The translations under genes and the position numbers were made by a program. From Atherinomorus stipes (Eukaryota; Chordata; Actinopteri; Atheriniformes; Atherinidae): a DNA stretch of 64,000 bases. Below, piece by piece: positions 47,501 through 54,914 of the stretch. The stretch lies in assembly GCA_023101725.1 (NCBI GenBank), contig JALJCO010009074.1, forward strand, positions 1 to 64,000. Reading direction: 5' to 3'. The stretch's first letter is position 1; every line of letters starts with the position of its first letter. Under the pieces are notes generated by a model. The model saw only the letters and a program-made list of their open reading frames with translations, was not told where the DNA came from and did no database searches.

Positions 47501-47733
47501 TTGCAGACCCCTGGCCGTGAATAAAAATACACAGATTGGTGTGAGTGGGGCTATAAGTGGTAGAAATGTTTAACTGTTTTAAAGCCCATACAATCCAATT
47601 TTCATGCCACATCGGTGGATAACATTTTATGTCCCTGCAGAACATCTTTGTGACTTTTCCCTGTTTCCGTTCGTCTTCTAGGAAAGATGTCAAACCACCA
47701 AAGATGGACCTCTTCTCCTCCCCCAGGGCCGAG
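20520..47733 (+). CDS. ncf4: ncf4 (p40phox), 5' part of gene: coding exons 1-6, incomplete at 3' end
   Basis: Cytosolic subunit of the phagocyte NADPH oxidase. It binds phosphatidylinositol 3-phosphate on phagosomes through its PX domain and p67phox through its PB1 domain. Six exons join in phase (32, 85, 160, 71, 128 and 52 nt) to 176 codons with no stop. The product aligns by eye with mammalian p40phox from residue 1 ([13 protein letters not shown]) to PRAE, just before the SH3 domain. The PX core motif [10 protein letters not shown] is intact: R58 and Y59 match the lipid-binding residues of the human protein. K94 and R107 correspond to human K92 and R105, since the fish protein is two residues longer in the loop between. 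Introns are 335, 148, 17769, 717 and 7717 bp, all GT/AG. The SH3 and PB1 exons are not seen before 64000, so intron 6 exceeds 16 kb or an exon was missed. Confidence 0.95.
20887..20971 (+). CDS. ncf4: ncf4 coding exon 2 (start of PX domain)
   Basis: Acceptor TTCTCCAG and donor GTAAGT. Encodes residues 11-39, including DFDQLP and [14 protein letters not shown], which match the N-terminal lead into the p40phox PX domain. It starts by completing Ser11 and ends on a codon boundary after Tyr-Tyr. Confidence 0.95.
21120..21279 (+). CDS. ncf4: ncf4 coding exon 3 (PX lipid-binding core)
   Basis: Acceptor CTCTTCCAG and donor GTGAGTG. Encodes [17 protein letters not shown] then RRYREF, the PX basic motif; R58/Y59 numbering matches human. 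The exon ends with LPSLP and one base of a Gly codon. The loop before CILPSLP is two residues longer than in human. Confidence 0.96.
21693..23245 (-). mobile_element. Tc1-like DNA transposon (Tc1/mariner)
   Basis: Terminal inverted repeats start CAGTGGCTTGCAAAAGTATT and the right end is their complement. Both ends are flanked by TA, the Tc1/mariner target duplication. The 1553-bp length is that of a complete element. The transposase runs on the minus strand but is broken. It sits inside the family D element and so is younger than it. Confidence 0.9.
21946..22832 (-). pseudogene. Broken Tc1 transposase
   Basis: The 123-codon frame at 22461-22832 holds the second DNA-binding part ([33 protein letters not shown]). 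Further on, in another frame, come DPKHTAR (about 22185) and [11 protein letters not shown] (about 22100), the second and third parts of the DDE catalytic domain. Stops and frame changes between them mean no full protein of about 340 residues can be made. Confidence 0.85.
23440..23660. repeat. Degenerate ACTAAAA-rich tandem block
   Basis: A run of loosely repeated units such as AACTAATAAAAACTA and AAAACTAACTAAAACTAAC. It looks like a degraded minisatellite within family D sequence. Confidence 0.6.
24229..25403. other. Unassigned intron 3 sequence
   Basis: No bounded element or exon was recognised. It contains a C run near 24668-24679. Short frames around 24363-24591 on both strands have no recognisable domain. 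Confidence 0.4.
25407..26021 (-). mobile_element. PIF/Harbinger-type element with Myb/SANT remnant
   Basis: Flanked by TAA on both sides (25404-25406 and 26022-26024), the usual Harbinger 3-bp target. Terminal repeats are GAGCGCATTCAGAAAGC and the complement of GGGCGAATTCACAAAGC. The minus strand encodes [19 protein letters not shown] followed by SDESI, typical of the Myb/SANT-like DNA-binding protein that accompanies Harbinger transposases. The rest of that protein and the transposase are missing. Confidence 0.75.
25618..25806 (-). pseudogene. Fragment of Harbinger-associated Myb/SANT-like protein
   Basis: A 62-codon frame containing a tryptophan-anchored helix start ([20 protein letters not shown]) like the first repeat of Myb/SANT-like domains. 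It breaks off after about 20 domain residues, so it is a relic. The preceding residues read upstream non-coding sequence. Confidence 0.6.
26030..28234. repeat. Region containing a diverged fish repeat (family J)
   Basis: The segment about 28010-28200 (TTGACATGAAGGTAAGCTTG, AACATGGGAGTCTATGAGG, CAGCCCCTAGCGG) recurs at 29085-29265, so it belongs to a dispersed family. The upstream part (27240-27960) mixes phrases typical of such elements (ATGGCAGCGCCCATCC) but no clear ends. No gene is supported. Confidence 0.45.
28235..28640 (-). mobile_element. Truncated family D fragment
   Basis: Matches the reverse complement of family D (CACTAACACTCGTTTACTC, AATTAGCATTAGCAACG, TTGATAAAACAATTATTTA) but lacks both TTAA ends. 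It appears broken by the neighbouring repeats. Confidence 0.55.
28671..29026 (-). mobile_element. tRNA-derived SINE
   Basis: Read on the minus strand, the head begins GGGGGCGACAGTGGCTCAAG. It has a pol III A box (TGGCTCAAGTGG) and, about 45 bases on, a B box (AGTTCAAATCC). The tail ends in CAATATAAATCTAATCC and an AT-rich run. This tRNA-like head, unrelated body and short tail define a SINE. The small open frames inside are not genes. Its LINE partner cannot be identified here. Confidence 0.82.
29085..29265. repeat. Family J repeat fragment
   Basis: Matches the segment at 28010-28200 in the same orientation (TTGACATGAAGGTAAACTTG, AACATGAGAGTCTATGA). A short duplication around CGGTAAACATG/CTGTAAATTTT is seen inside. 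Confidence 0.55.
29260..30335. other. hAT-like left end followed by unassigned sequence
   Basis: Starts CAGAGGTGTCAAATAATG, resembling the end of a common fish hAT-derived repeat built on AGTA/TACTT phrases (29275-29420). No matching right end was found, so it is truncated or its right end is lost beyond the next insertions. Confidence 0.35.
30642..31129. mobile_element. TTAA-flanked element, family B, copy 2 (nested)
   Basis: TTAAAGGGTCTAGAGGCA on the left and TGCCTCTAGTCCCTTTAA on the right. The body is highly similar to the copy at 8337-8816. It is inserted in the hAT element. Confidence 0.78.
31310..31680. other. Low-complexity, probably unreliable sequence
   Basis: Long stretched homopolymers alternate (runs of A, G and C of 7-16 bases, with pieces such as CCCGCCCCCCCGG). 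This makes a 231-codon minus-strand frame that reads as FFFFF and PPPP. It looks like low-quality base calling or consensus error rather than a real repeat. Confidence 0.65.
32491..33256. mobile_element. hAT miniature element interrupted by family A
   Basis: Left end CAGGGGTGTCCAGTTCTGG and right end complementary to CAGGAGTGTCCAAAGTCGG, a classical fish hAT terminus. The flanking 8-mers GTCTACAC and GTCTACAT match at 7 of 8. The body is interrupted at 32573-33119. Confidence 0.82.
32573..33119. mobile_element. TTAA-flanked element, family A, copy 2 (nested)
   Basis: TTAAAGATAGAGTCCAAAG on the left, and the complement of TTAAAGGTATAGTCCGGAG on the right. The body is the same as in the copy at 17241. 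It inserted into a hAT element, so the order of insertion is certain. Confidence 0.8.
33490..35160. other. Unassigned intron 3 sequence
   Basis: AT-rich and apparently single-copy within the window. One short perfect palindrome-like stretch (AAACTCAGAGTTTAAACCTC) lies near 34088. No exon or transposon end was recognised. Confidence 0.45.
35508..37270 (+). mobile_element. TTAA-flanked element, family H, copy 1, with nested hAT
   Basis: Left end TTAAAGGTGCCATGACATCA. The first 225 bp match copy 2 at 40587 (GTGCACTGATGAGGCCATGT, GTTCCTGTTTATGGTCTGTC). It is interrupted by a hAT element at 35767-36903. The right end is lost in the garbled stretch at 37022-37275, so its end is approximate. Confidence 0.65.
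35767..36903. mobile_element. hAT-type element inside family H
   Basis: Ends TAGGGCTGGGCGATATAC and the complement of TAGGGCTGGGCGATATGG. The flanking 8-mers CTTAACGG and CTCAACGG match at 7 of 8. AATATCGTGATATG-type subterminal sequence is present. There is no transposase, so it is non-autonomous at 1137 bp. Confidence 0.82.
37022..37275. other. Low-complexity, probably unreliable sequence
   Basis: Alternating runs of T, A and G (for example nine G, then T12, then A9) with no structure, located where the right end of the family H copy should be. Likely a consensus or base-calling problem. Confidence 0.6.
37548..38185. mobile_element. hAT-like element interrupting the LINE
   Basis: Starts TAGGGGTGTAACAATTCATC, a common fish hAT terminus, and contains ATCGATGGATCG on the left and CCATGAATCGTGATATG on the right. 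The terminal CACCCCTA at the right end is missing, and the LINE frame resumes right after, so the right end is truncated and no target duplication can be checked. Confidence 0.5.
39049..39119 (+). CDS. ncf4: ncf4 coding exon 4 (PX domain)
   Basis: Acceptor GTAAAAACAG and donor GTAATC. Encodes [19 protein letters not shown] then NIYMK, matching the human PX segment that holds phosphate-contacting Lys92 and Arg105 (here K94 and R107). It lies 17.8 kb from exon 3, across an intron filled by transposons. Phase 1 at entry and phase 0 at exit agree with both neighbours. Confidence 0.95.
39686..39703 (+). repeat. Poly-C run in ncf4 intron 4
   Basis: An uninterrupted run of about 17 C. Its length is likely unreliable. 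Confidence 0.85.
39837..39964 (+). CDS. ncf4: ncf4 coding exon 5 (end of PX domain)
   Basis: Preceded by a long pyrimidine tract ending CCCTTTCAG. Encodes [20 protein letters not shown], followed by a stretch ending [12 protein letters not shown], which aligns closely with the last PX helix of p40phox. The donor is GT|GTAAGC, leaving a phase-2 codon that exon 6 completes as Val. Confidence 0.96.
40090..40278 (+). mobile_element. LINE/SINE 3' tail fragment (L2 type)
   Basis: Contains GATGTAAAGCACTTTGAATA and ends ATAAACTTGCCTTACC with repeated TTGCC units. This is the usual 3' terminus of fish L2-type LINEs and the SINEs that share it. No coding part remains. Confidence 0.55.
40295..41366. 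mobile_element. Unclassified inverted-repeat element with nested family H
   Basis: Left GAGGGTAGGGTCACATG and right end complementary to TCAGGGCACGGTCTCATG form an imperfect inverted repeat. No clear target duplication was seen, so the superfamily is unknown. It contains a complete family H copy. Confidence 0.45.
40587..41085 (+). mobile_element. TTAA-flanked element, family H, copy 2
   Basis: Left end TTGAAGGTGACATGACATCA (TTAA mutated to TTGA); right end complementary to TTAAAGGAATGATGACATAG. The body matches copy 1, with a small duplication of TCATTCTACGTA. Confidence 0.68.
41448..41915. mobile_element. hAT miniature element with perfect target duplication
   Basis: A 468-bp element with ends CAGGGGTCGCGTTAACG and the complement of CAGAGGTTGCGCCAGAC, flanked on both sides by the 8-mer GGTACAGC. 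Internal segments TTTTCCGTCATTGACG and CAAAATGACGGACAACG are inverted. Non-coding. Confidence 0.85.
42241..42330 (+). mobile_element. Solo hAT-like terminus
   Basis: Starts AGGGCTGGGCGATAAACCG, like the hAT ends at 35767, but no opposite end was found nearby. Confidence 0.4.
42674..43190. mobile_element. Miniature element with 3-bp target duplication
   Basis: Ends GGTCCTTTTCCATTGC and the complement of GGCCTTTTCCACAGCC, flanked by CAT on both sides. A 3-bp duplication with GG starts suggests a Harbinger relation, which is not established. The interior shows GGGCACGATACAGCACAG on the left and GCGGGCCGTGCTGTGTGG on the right. Confidence 0.5.
43863..44408 (+). mobile_element. TTAA-type element, family C, copy 1
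   Basis: Left end TATAAGGTACAGTATGTGAG (TTAA altered) and right end complementary to TTAAAGGTACAGTATGT. The body matches 57613-58932 (GTTAGTGGCCAAAATTCTCC, ATGACTCATTCT). Uninterrupted, 546 bp. Confidence 0.7.
44409..46110. other. Unassigned intron 5 sequence
   Basis: No exon, RNA gene or transposon end could be recognised in this AT-rich stretch. Confidence 0.45.
46111..47067. mobile_element. Unclassified inverted-repeat element with a nested element
   Basis: Ends GGGGCCGGTCACACTTGGCA and the complement of GGCAGGGACACACTTGGCAC. It encloses a second inverted-repeat element (46578-46945). No target duplication is clear. The open frames of 65-120 codons here have no known domain. Confidence 0.5.
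46578..46945. mobile_element. Nested inverted-repeat element
   Basis: CCCCTTTCAGACTTGCACTG on the left; the right end is complementary to CCGTTTTCAGACTTGCATTG. Subterminal GCGGAAATATTGCGGA and CATGTTTGAAAAA are present. GC is higher than in the surroundings. Confidence 0.5.
47682..47733 (+). CDS. ncf4: ncf4 coding exon 6 (PX-SH3 linker)
   Basis: Acceptor GTCTTCTAG and donor GTACAG. Encodes [17 protein letters not shown] after completing a Val codon. In human the linker ends in PRAE immediately before the SH3 domain, so phase, length class and end sequence all agree. The linker body itself is poorly conserved. The next exon should begin the SH3 domain and was not found. Confidence 0.88.
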
Positions 47734-50700
47734 GTACAGTACTTCCACTTTAATGATTTCATGTTGCTTTGGTTAGAATTGTTATGACCACCCACAGAGT
47801 AACTTCAACTTTAAGCTTTTAGTTTAAAGATTGTTAACTTGCACCGTTGACACGACTGCATCTCATGACATGGAGCTTCACCCAGTCCTGCCCACAACCA
47901 GGCATTACTCAATGACATTTCCCAACAACACTAACTCACACACTAAAAAGAGACTCTACAGACGGGTATATCAATTGATGCGACGAATCAATATGATGAT
48001 AATGAGTGTTACGCTGCACCTTTCCCCCTTGCTTCTTCTCTTTGACTCTTCATCAATAGTTCCTGCCTCGCTTCACTTCCCCTTTTAAATTTAGTTTAAA
48101 TCTCTTCTTCCGTAATAGCATTCCTGCCAGCATTCGCTTCTCTTCCCTTTTCTCCTCTCTATCCCTTTCTTCCCCATTCTGCCTCCCCATCACATTGTTA
48201 TGGTATCCACGAGCCACGAGAGGGTGCAGGGACCAGTTTTTATCCTGCAGTTGATTAACCTGAAGCTGCTGCAGGAGGTTTTGTTACTGGTCTGAGTCAA
48301 GTCCGCATCAGCTCAGAGAATTAAGGGGTCCAGTACTACATTCAAGTAAAAGAGGAGTTTACAGCACAATGCAGTTCTAATTATAGACTTCTAAGAATCC
48401 ATATTGATTGAATTCCTAAACTAAATTCTTTGTACAAACTCTGAACTATACCTTTAAATCTAACTTAATCATGTTAAACAACTTCTTATACCAGCTAAAT
48501 ACTTCCCACCAAGTACTTAAGATGGTGTCACTGCTGGACTGATGGATGACAGTTTGTCTACTGTCCTTTTCTGTTTGTTTACATTACAATCGGTATGTTT
48601 ATCTTGTCTTGTTTGTCTGTTCAGGTGTAATATAAACCTGAATAAAAATCATGTCCTTGAAAAAGTTTTAAATGTTTCAAACATAAACTTTAAAATGGAC
48701 ACTTTTCTGTCAAAGGCAACACAAAGTTAACTCAAATTATCAAGTTATTTAACATGTTCATGCATAAGTTAAGTTTACATCCACGGTTTATTCCAGCACA
48801 TGCTGAAAATATTCAGCTGAGCATCTGCCAGCCTTAACTGCACATCAGGAGGAAGGAATTGCTCCATACCCTTTGAATCAATAGTACATACCACTGACGG
48901 CGAAACAAGCAAGGCAAGCACCAAACTAACATCAAGGCTGCAGCAGCGCCCACAAGCACCATCATCTGATCTGCTCGGTGCTACTGACACGGTTTGAGGC
49001 AGTTACTGCCGTAATGTGCAACACGGTAATCATCAAAATGCTGCAGGCTTAAAAGCAACCAAAAATGAACCTCTGGTGGATCAACGTAACCTTCCAGGGA
49101 CCTGATCATGTTAGATATTGTAATATTTACAGAAAATGCCCCTCCAAACTGAAGTGTGTGTGCAGGTGAATCACAATTCACAGTTACTACCTTTGAAGGT
49201 AAAATAGAGGCAAACATCATAACTCTGTTTTATCTGCGTTACAGCACAGATATTGAGTAAACTTCCAGGATATAATTACAGGCATAACTCAGATGAATAT
49301 ATATTTTAATACCTTTGCTTTTGCTTTGCATGTGTGTGTGTGCATAATGCACATTTACCCAGCTGTGTAAGTGGCTTTGTCTGCACAGAACCGCACAGCC
49401 AGCATTATGAGTACATGTCTGCAGGTGAAGTGTTTTTTCAGCTCTTGAACTATCCGTGCTTTATCTCCTCACAAAAGCATTTAACTTTCCTAACCTTGCT
49501 CTACATGAAAAAGGTGGGGCTCTTACACACACACACTTGCTGTTTTTCTTTTTTTTTCCCTGCACACTTCAGTGGTCTTTTATCGCCAAACTCAATTTTA
49601 CTCCCTCTACTCTGTCTTCCTCCCCTCTCTCCCACACAGAGCAAAAACACTGGTGTACTCCACTCATGAGGCTGCCAGCCTACTCAACATTTATTTTAGC
49701 TCTTTTTCTTCTCCTCTCTGGAACAGTGAGCTATCCTCTGTGTCGTTGTGCTTGCCCTCTTGAGTGTGTTTTTTAGCACAGGAAAGTGGCTATTAAACTC
49801 AGTCCAAACAATGATCAATGGCTGGTCTGAGCCTTATGGATAAGAGGAGAGCGCGGGCATTTGTCACAGCAGGGCTGGTACCAGCATTAATGTTTGCGCT
49901 ACACTTTCCACTCCACTTGGAATTAGCTCAGGCTTCGCCTCAAACAGCAGGATGAGTAATTGTTAGCTGTATTACTACGAGCTCCAAACAAGGTCAATGA
50001 GACATGCTGTTTTCAGTCGGCACAATTTAAAAGATGCATAAGCCGGAGGGGTGGTTTGTCCGATGTGAAAAATTAGAACACGCGAAGAGGCACAAGCTGA
50101 TAAATGACATAAAAGAGGCATCGGGTTTCTTAAAGAGGTGAAAAGAAGACCTGCCACCCTGATAGCCATACTGAAAGAAATACAGTCACAAGGCTGTGAT
50201 GCTGATTTTCACCTGCACTGGAAATAAAGTTGTGTGTAATGAAAGTGTCATTGGTGCATATAGCTGGAGGTTATTGTGATTTAATAACTATAGATTGAGT
50301 AGTTTTAATACAGGAGGTTAGAAGACAATAAAAGGTTGATGGTGTTATCACCCTGTTTGGTTTTTTTTGTTCAGGTCAGCTTACTGTACATGATAATATT
50401 CATTGTTTGGTGAGTGAATATAAAGAGCAAGAACAAAGAAGGATTGGCATGTTAGCAAGTTGTAAAATCCCTTATATGCATGTCATCCTGTTAACACGTG
50501 AGTGTTTGTCATGTTTTACGATTATTGGACAACAATTTCATTATACGTCTCCAGCTCATTGTAAATTCAGGGATCTGAAGGAAACTTAGCTTCCTCTTCT
50601 TAAAGACGCACTCCAAAAATCATGTTTTTTCGTGTTATTTATATGTTAATGTGACATATTTTTATACGCTAGAGGACATATGCTGAGAAAAAAATTGCAA

Positions 50701-53649
50701 AATTGCATTTCTGAGTATTTATGCATTCAAATCTTCTTGAACCAATAGCAGGCCCTAATGCTTAAGGTTTCCTAGCAACAGCAATATAACAAACCACACA
50801 TGCAGGTATTTGTCATTGTCATGAACCTGATCAAAACCCACTTTATCCTCCTTATTTATGAAGTTTCTCTCATGATCCAAGGCAGAGAAGGAGCACCCGA
50901 AAGTAGATGTAAATGTTCAACAAATTAGTGGCTGCAAGCTAGCATGTAGAGCCAGGTCTGAGTTGTGGGGGTGGGGTGGGGTGGGGGGTGGGGGGGACAA
51001 TGCCCACAGCTCAGAGGAAATTTGCTATTGAGCTACTGGCGCTCTGCAGAAGCAGAGTCCTGGAAAATGGCACAAGTTGTGTGATTTTGGCTTAAAACTT
51101 CATAATCACGATTTAAAAACCACTGAGAAGGTTTTGAAAAAGAAGGATTGACCAAAGTCGAGTCTCATATCACGACAAAGCTCGTTTTATGTCACGATAA
51201 CGTTATACATATGATATAGCTTTTTTGCTTTGGGGGGGATTCATTAAAATTTCAATGTGTAAATGCAGTTTCAAATGATACACTGAACAAATAAAGGAAG
51301 TAGGTACTAAATATTTCTTTTATTTATTTATTTTTTTCCCCAAGCAGGACATGTGTTGGTCATGTTAACATCTGCCAGCATCTGCTATGCCACAGTTTGG
51401 TGCTTTACTGCTGTATTTTATGTCAAGATTCACCATGTGTCCATGCACATGTCAATACCTAAACAAACATGGAGGTAGATGGTGGCGGACGCATTTCCGA
51501 CCAGGGTAGTTAATTCTCAACAAGATGACCAGCCAGCGCAAACCGAGGAGCTTGCACCTAAAAGAGGGACAATTTCTGTCGCATAGATCTGGTTTGGACA
51601 TAAAGACCGTTGCGATCCAGAGGATTGGATCATAAATAATTCAGGATATTCCGAACCAACGAACCCATTCTTCATCCAATTCAATATCTTAAAATTTGTA
51701 GATCTAGTTGAGCTAAGAACTACTCTTTAAATGTACAAGGCACACAAAAACCTCCTTCCTCACTGCATTCAGGAGGTGTTCTCACTCAGAGAAAGTTCAT
51801 ATAAACTCAAGGGAACGTGTATGTTTAAAAAATAAAGGTACGGACAAACTTAAGAAGTAGATGTATTTCTGTTAAACTTGTGTAATGACCTCTGTGATGA
51901 GCTAAAAATGTGTACAATAGTTCAATTTGTAAATTCAAAAAAATGTTTAAACTCATGACAATTGACAAATATTGACTTTTGGTTTAATGAAGTATGTTTT
52001 ATTCTGGATAGTTTCTCCTTTGATCTTCAATATTACTTCTATCAGCTTTTGCTGTTATTGTCTCTATTACTTTTTGTTTAGTTTCAATGTGATTCTATAT
52101 AAAGTTAACACCTTTTTTTTGGTTCAATAATTAATATGTAGAACTTTGCTTTGGTGTAATAATCCTTGACTTGTGTTCCAAAAATTAAGAGTTGGGGGGA
52201 AAAAAAGGACAGTTGTTTGTCTGGGGCGATTTTTAGCACAACACCTGGTGTAGTGCCGGACGCGCCTATTGCAGAGTAAATTATAGAGCTTCATTGGAAA
52301 AGATAGAGATTTTCTATCGTCCAGACGGCTTATACCCGTCACATCACTCAGCCCTATGAATTCAGCGATTTTATTCAGGTGTGTTTTGGATCATAATCCT
52401 GCTGAAGAGTCCATTTTTTTCTTCTTCAGCCGTTTTTTATTGATATATCTTTATTTAGTTTTTTTTTATGGACATAGTTGCTATTTAAACTTCCGGGTGT
52501 TCATCTGAATCAATTTTTCTCTCTGAAATCTTTTCATGGAAGCCATGACTGTAATCGATCACGCCATTTTATAAATACAGAGTTGAGCAGGTTTTCTCTT
52601 TTTTAAATGATATTCTGTAAGCTTTTGTTGTCTAAACATACAGTGCACACACTTCAACTTAAAAGTTATATATTAAGATTATTAGTCCACAGTTTGTTTC
52701 CACAAGCCATCAGGTTGTTTAGTGTATTATTCTGTTCAATCCTGAACCACTGATAGTGAATTTTGTATTAAAAAAATTTTCTTAAAAAATTTAAGAGCCA
52801 TTGTTGATTTGAAAGCATTTTACAGTCAAACCAGCTTTTATTTGCCTTTCTTTAAGTTCATGAGTTCTTTCAGAAAGTTTTTTTGCTCTTTGCCTACTCA
52901 ACTTTGCTCATCAGTAAAGAGAGAGAGCAAGAGAGAGAGACAGTGACAGAGAAAACAGAAAACTGCCTCTCTTCTTATGGAGGTCTTTAGGTCTGTTGAC
53001 ATAAATGATTCGAGCTTTAAGGAGTCAGCATTTTTATAGAACTGTCTCCACATTTCTCCTCAAACTGCAGACTTATTGGAAACCAGGTTTTCATCTAGTT
53101 GAACTATTCAAAGAAGAATTAACTACCAAACATTTGCAGACTGCTGTAGATGCATCATGAAAGTGAGTGATTAGTGCCTTTGTTGTTGTAGTTTAAGCTC
53201 TTGATGACCTTCACTTTATGCAGCACAAGAAGCACACGTGTTACTCATCTGGTGGAAGTTGGATGGATTAAAATACTGAAAGGAGACCTGCATGATCAGG
53301 GTTATAGGTTAATTTTATTATTAATTCTTAATTAATCTGGAGTTATAAAACATAATATATGAAATTCTTAAATCAATATCCATCACAACAGGCAGCTTTT
53401 TTCTTCTTTTTTTTAAACAAGGCAATCAATGAACCCAGGCTGTTACTTAAAGGGAGAGAGGAGTTTTCAAGATGGCTCCAGTATTTAGCCGGGCAGGCAG
53501 CATAGCAGCAGCCTAGCAGCCCAGCTAATGGGTCAATATGGGTCTATTGGCCCCCGCGTCTAAGTTCACCCTAAAACCCTGCTTTTTCTCCCCACTGTTT
53601 TAAATGAATCTTTTCAACCACAATTCAAAATCAAGTTTGCTAAATTACA
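47734..53649. other. Intron 6, mostly unassigned
   Basis: Begins with the exon 6 donor. I searched for the SH3 exon (expected start A-L-F-D-F and a D-W-L-E-G motif) and did not see it. A G-rich stretch (GTGGGGTGGGGTGGGGGG) lies near 50965-50995. A TTAAAGACGCACTCC start near 50605 may be another TTAA element, but no partner end was found. Confidence 0.4.
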
Positions 53650-53654
53650 ATTTA

Positions 53655-53815
53655 ATTAATTTTTATTAGGGATACACGATAACCTTTTTTAAAAAAACAA
53701 ACACCAACAAAAAAACAAAAAACAATACCGATAACTGATAAATTTCAGCTCCTAAAAACCAATATCGATAACTTATAACCAATAATCAATAACCGGTAAC
53801 CAAAAACCAGTAACA
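53655..53815 (+). repeat. Degenerate hAT-like terminus
   Basis: Starts TTAGGGATACACGATAACC and continues with repeats of CGATAACTGATAA and AATAACCGGTAACC, similar in style to the hAT-like element at 12009. No right end. Confidence 0.35.
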
Positions 53816-54267
53816 CACATACAGACCTCATTATGACATCAAAAATATTAACAAAAACTGGGATTTTCAACTTCTGCAGATCAGATTTTTAAAATTCCAA
53901 CTGTAGTGTGGATCTGTCTAAAATAAGAAGGGAAAGTGGTTTGGAGGCAGCTTGGGGTCTCCCCTGTGAAGCAGCAGCTTTCTTTCAGGGTTAAAGCCCA
54001 AATTACACAAAAATAACCTATTGAGTTGAAATCATTTGGATTTGAAAGGAAATTATTTGCTCGCACAAGATACTTAATCACTCAGACAGTGAATGAATGG
54101 AAATGGAAAATCTGAAATAAATTAAGAAATGGTGCTATTATTAGTTTTAATTTAATACTGTATTTTTACATTTATAAATGCCTTAACTAGAATTAGTTTC
54201 TATTGGCATGCTAAACATAAGGTATGGGTTCAATTGGATGGTTTTGAAGCCAAATATGGAGGATTTA

Positions 54268-54914
54268 TGTCTAAAAGGATAAGTTTCTTTTTTTTTTCAA
54301 CCTGCACCTTATTTTTAGGAGTTTATACGTGCATTTACTCACTGGTAAAGTTTCTGCATCACTTTGAGTCCTCCAGAAGATGTTACGTTAAGACGCCGTT
54401 CACTGGACATCCTGTAAAATGGCGATAATGGGGCAGCCACTATAGAATACATTATCTGCAGCAAAACTCCTTGATTTTCACCAACACTTTCAGTAGAATG
54501 AACAAACAAACGTATACTATTGTCCTGTGAGTCCAGATTCAGCTTTCTGTTAGTTATCAGAGGTTTCTCACTTTTCGGAGCCGTGCATTCACGATGCGCG
54601 CTTCCATAGTGCAGCTGAGAGGAGCAGTTCGCTACTCAGCAACAACAAAAACACATTTTGCGAAACTCTGAACTCACAGGACAATAGTGCTCGTTCGTCC
54701 ATTCATTCTACTTAAAGCATTGATAAAATGAATGTCTTATAGAGTGGCTGCCCCGTCTCCGCCATTTTACAGGATGTTCGGCAAACAGCGTCTTAACGTA
54801 ATATCTTCCGAAGGACTCAAAGTGATGCAGAAACTTTACTGGTGAGTAAATGCACATATATACGCCTAAAAATAAGGTCCAGGTTGAAAAAAAGAAACTT
54901 ATCCTTTCAGGCAA
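54268..54914. mobile_element. Foldback element with about 230-bp inverted arms
   Basis: The left arm (from GTCTAAAAGGATAAGTTTC) is repeated in inverted orientation at the right end (GAAACTTATCCTTTCAGGC) with high identity over about 230 bp. As a result, two opposite-strand open frames encode nearly the same peptide (SFFFSTCTLFLGVY and SFFFSTWTLFLGVY). The spacer contains AGCTGAGAGGAGCAG and has its own short inverted match (TATTGTCCTGTGAG / CTCACAGGACAATA). Non-coding; superfamily unknown. Confidence 0.75.
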
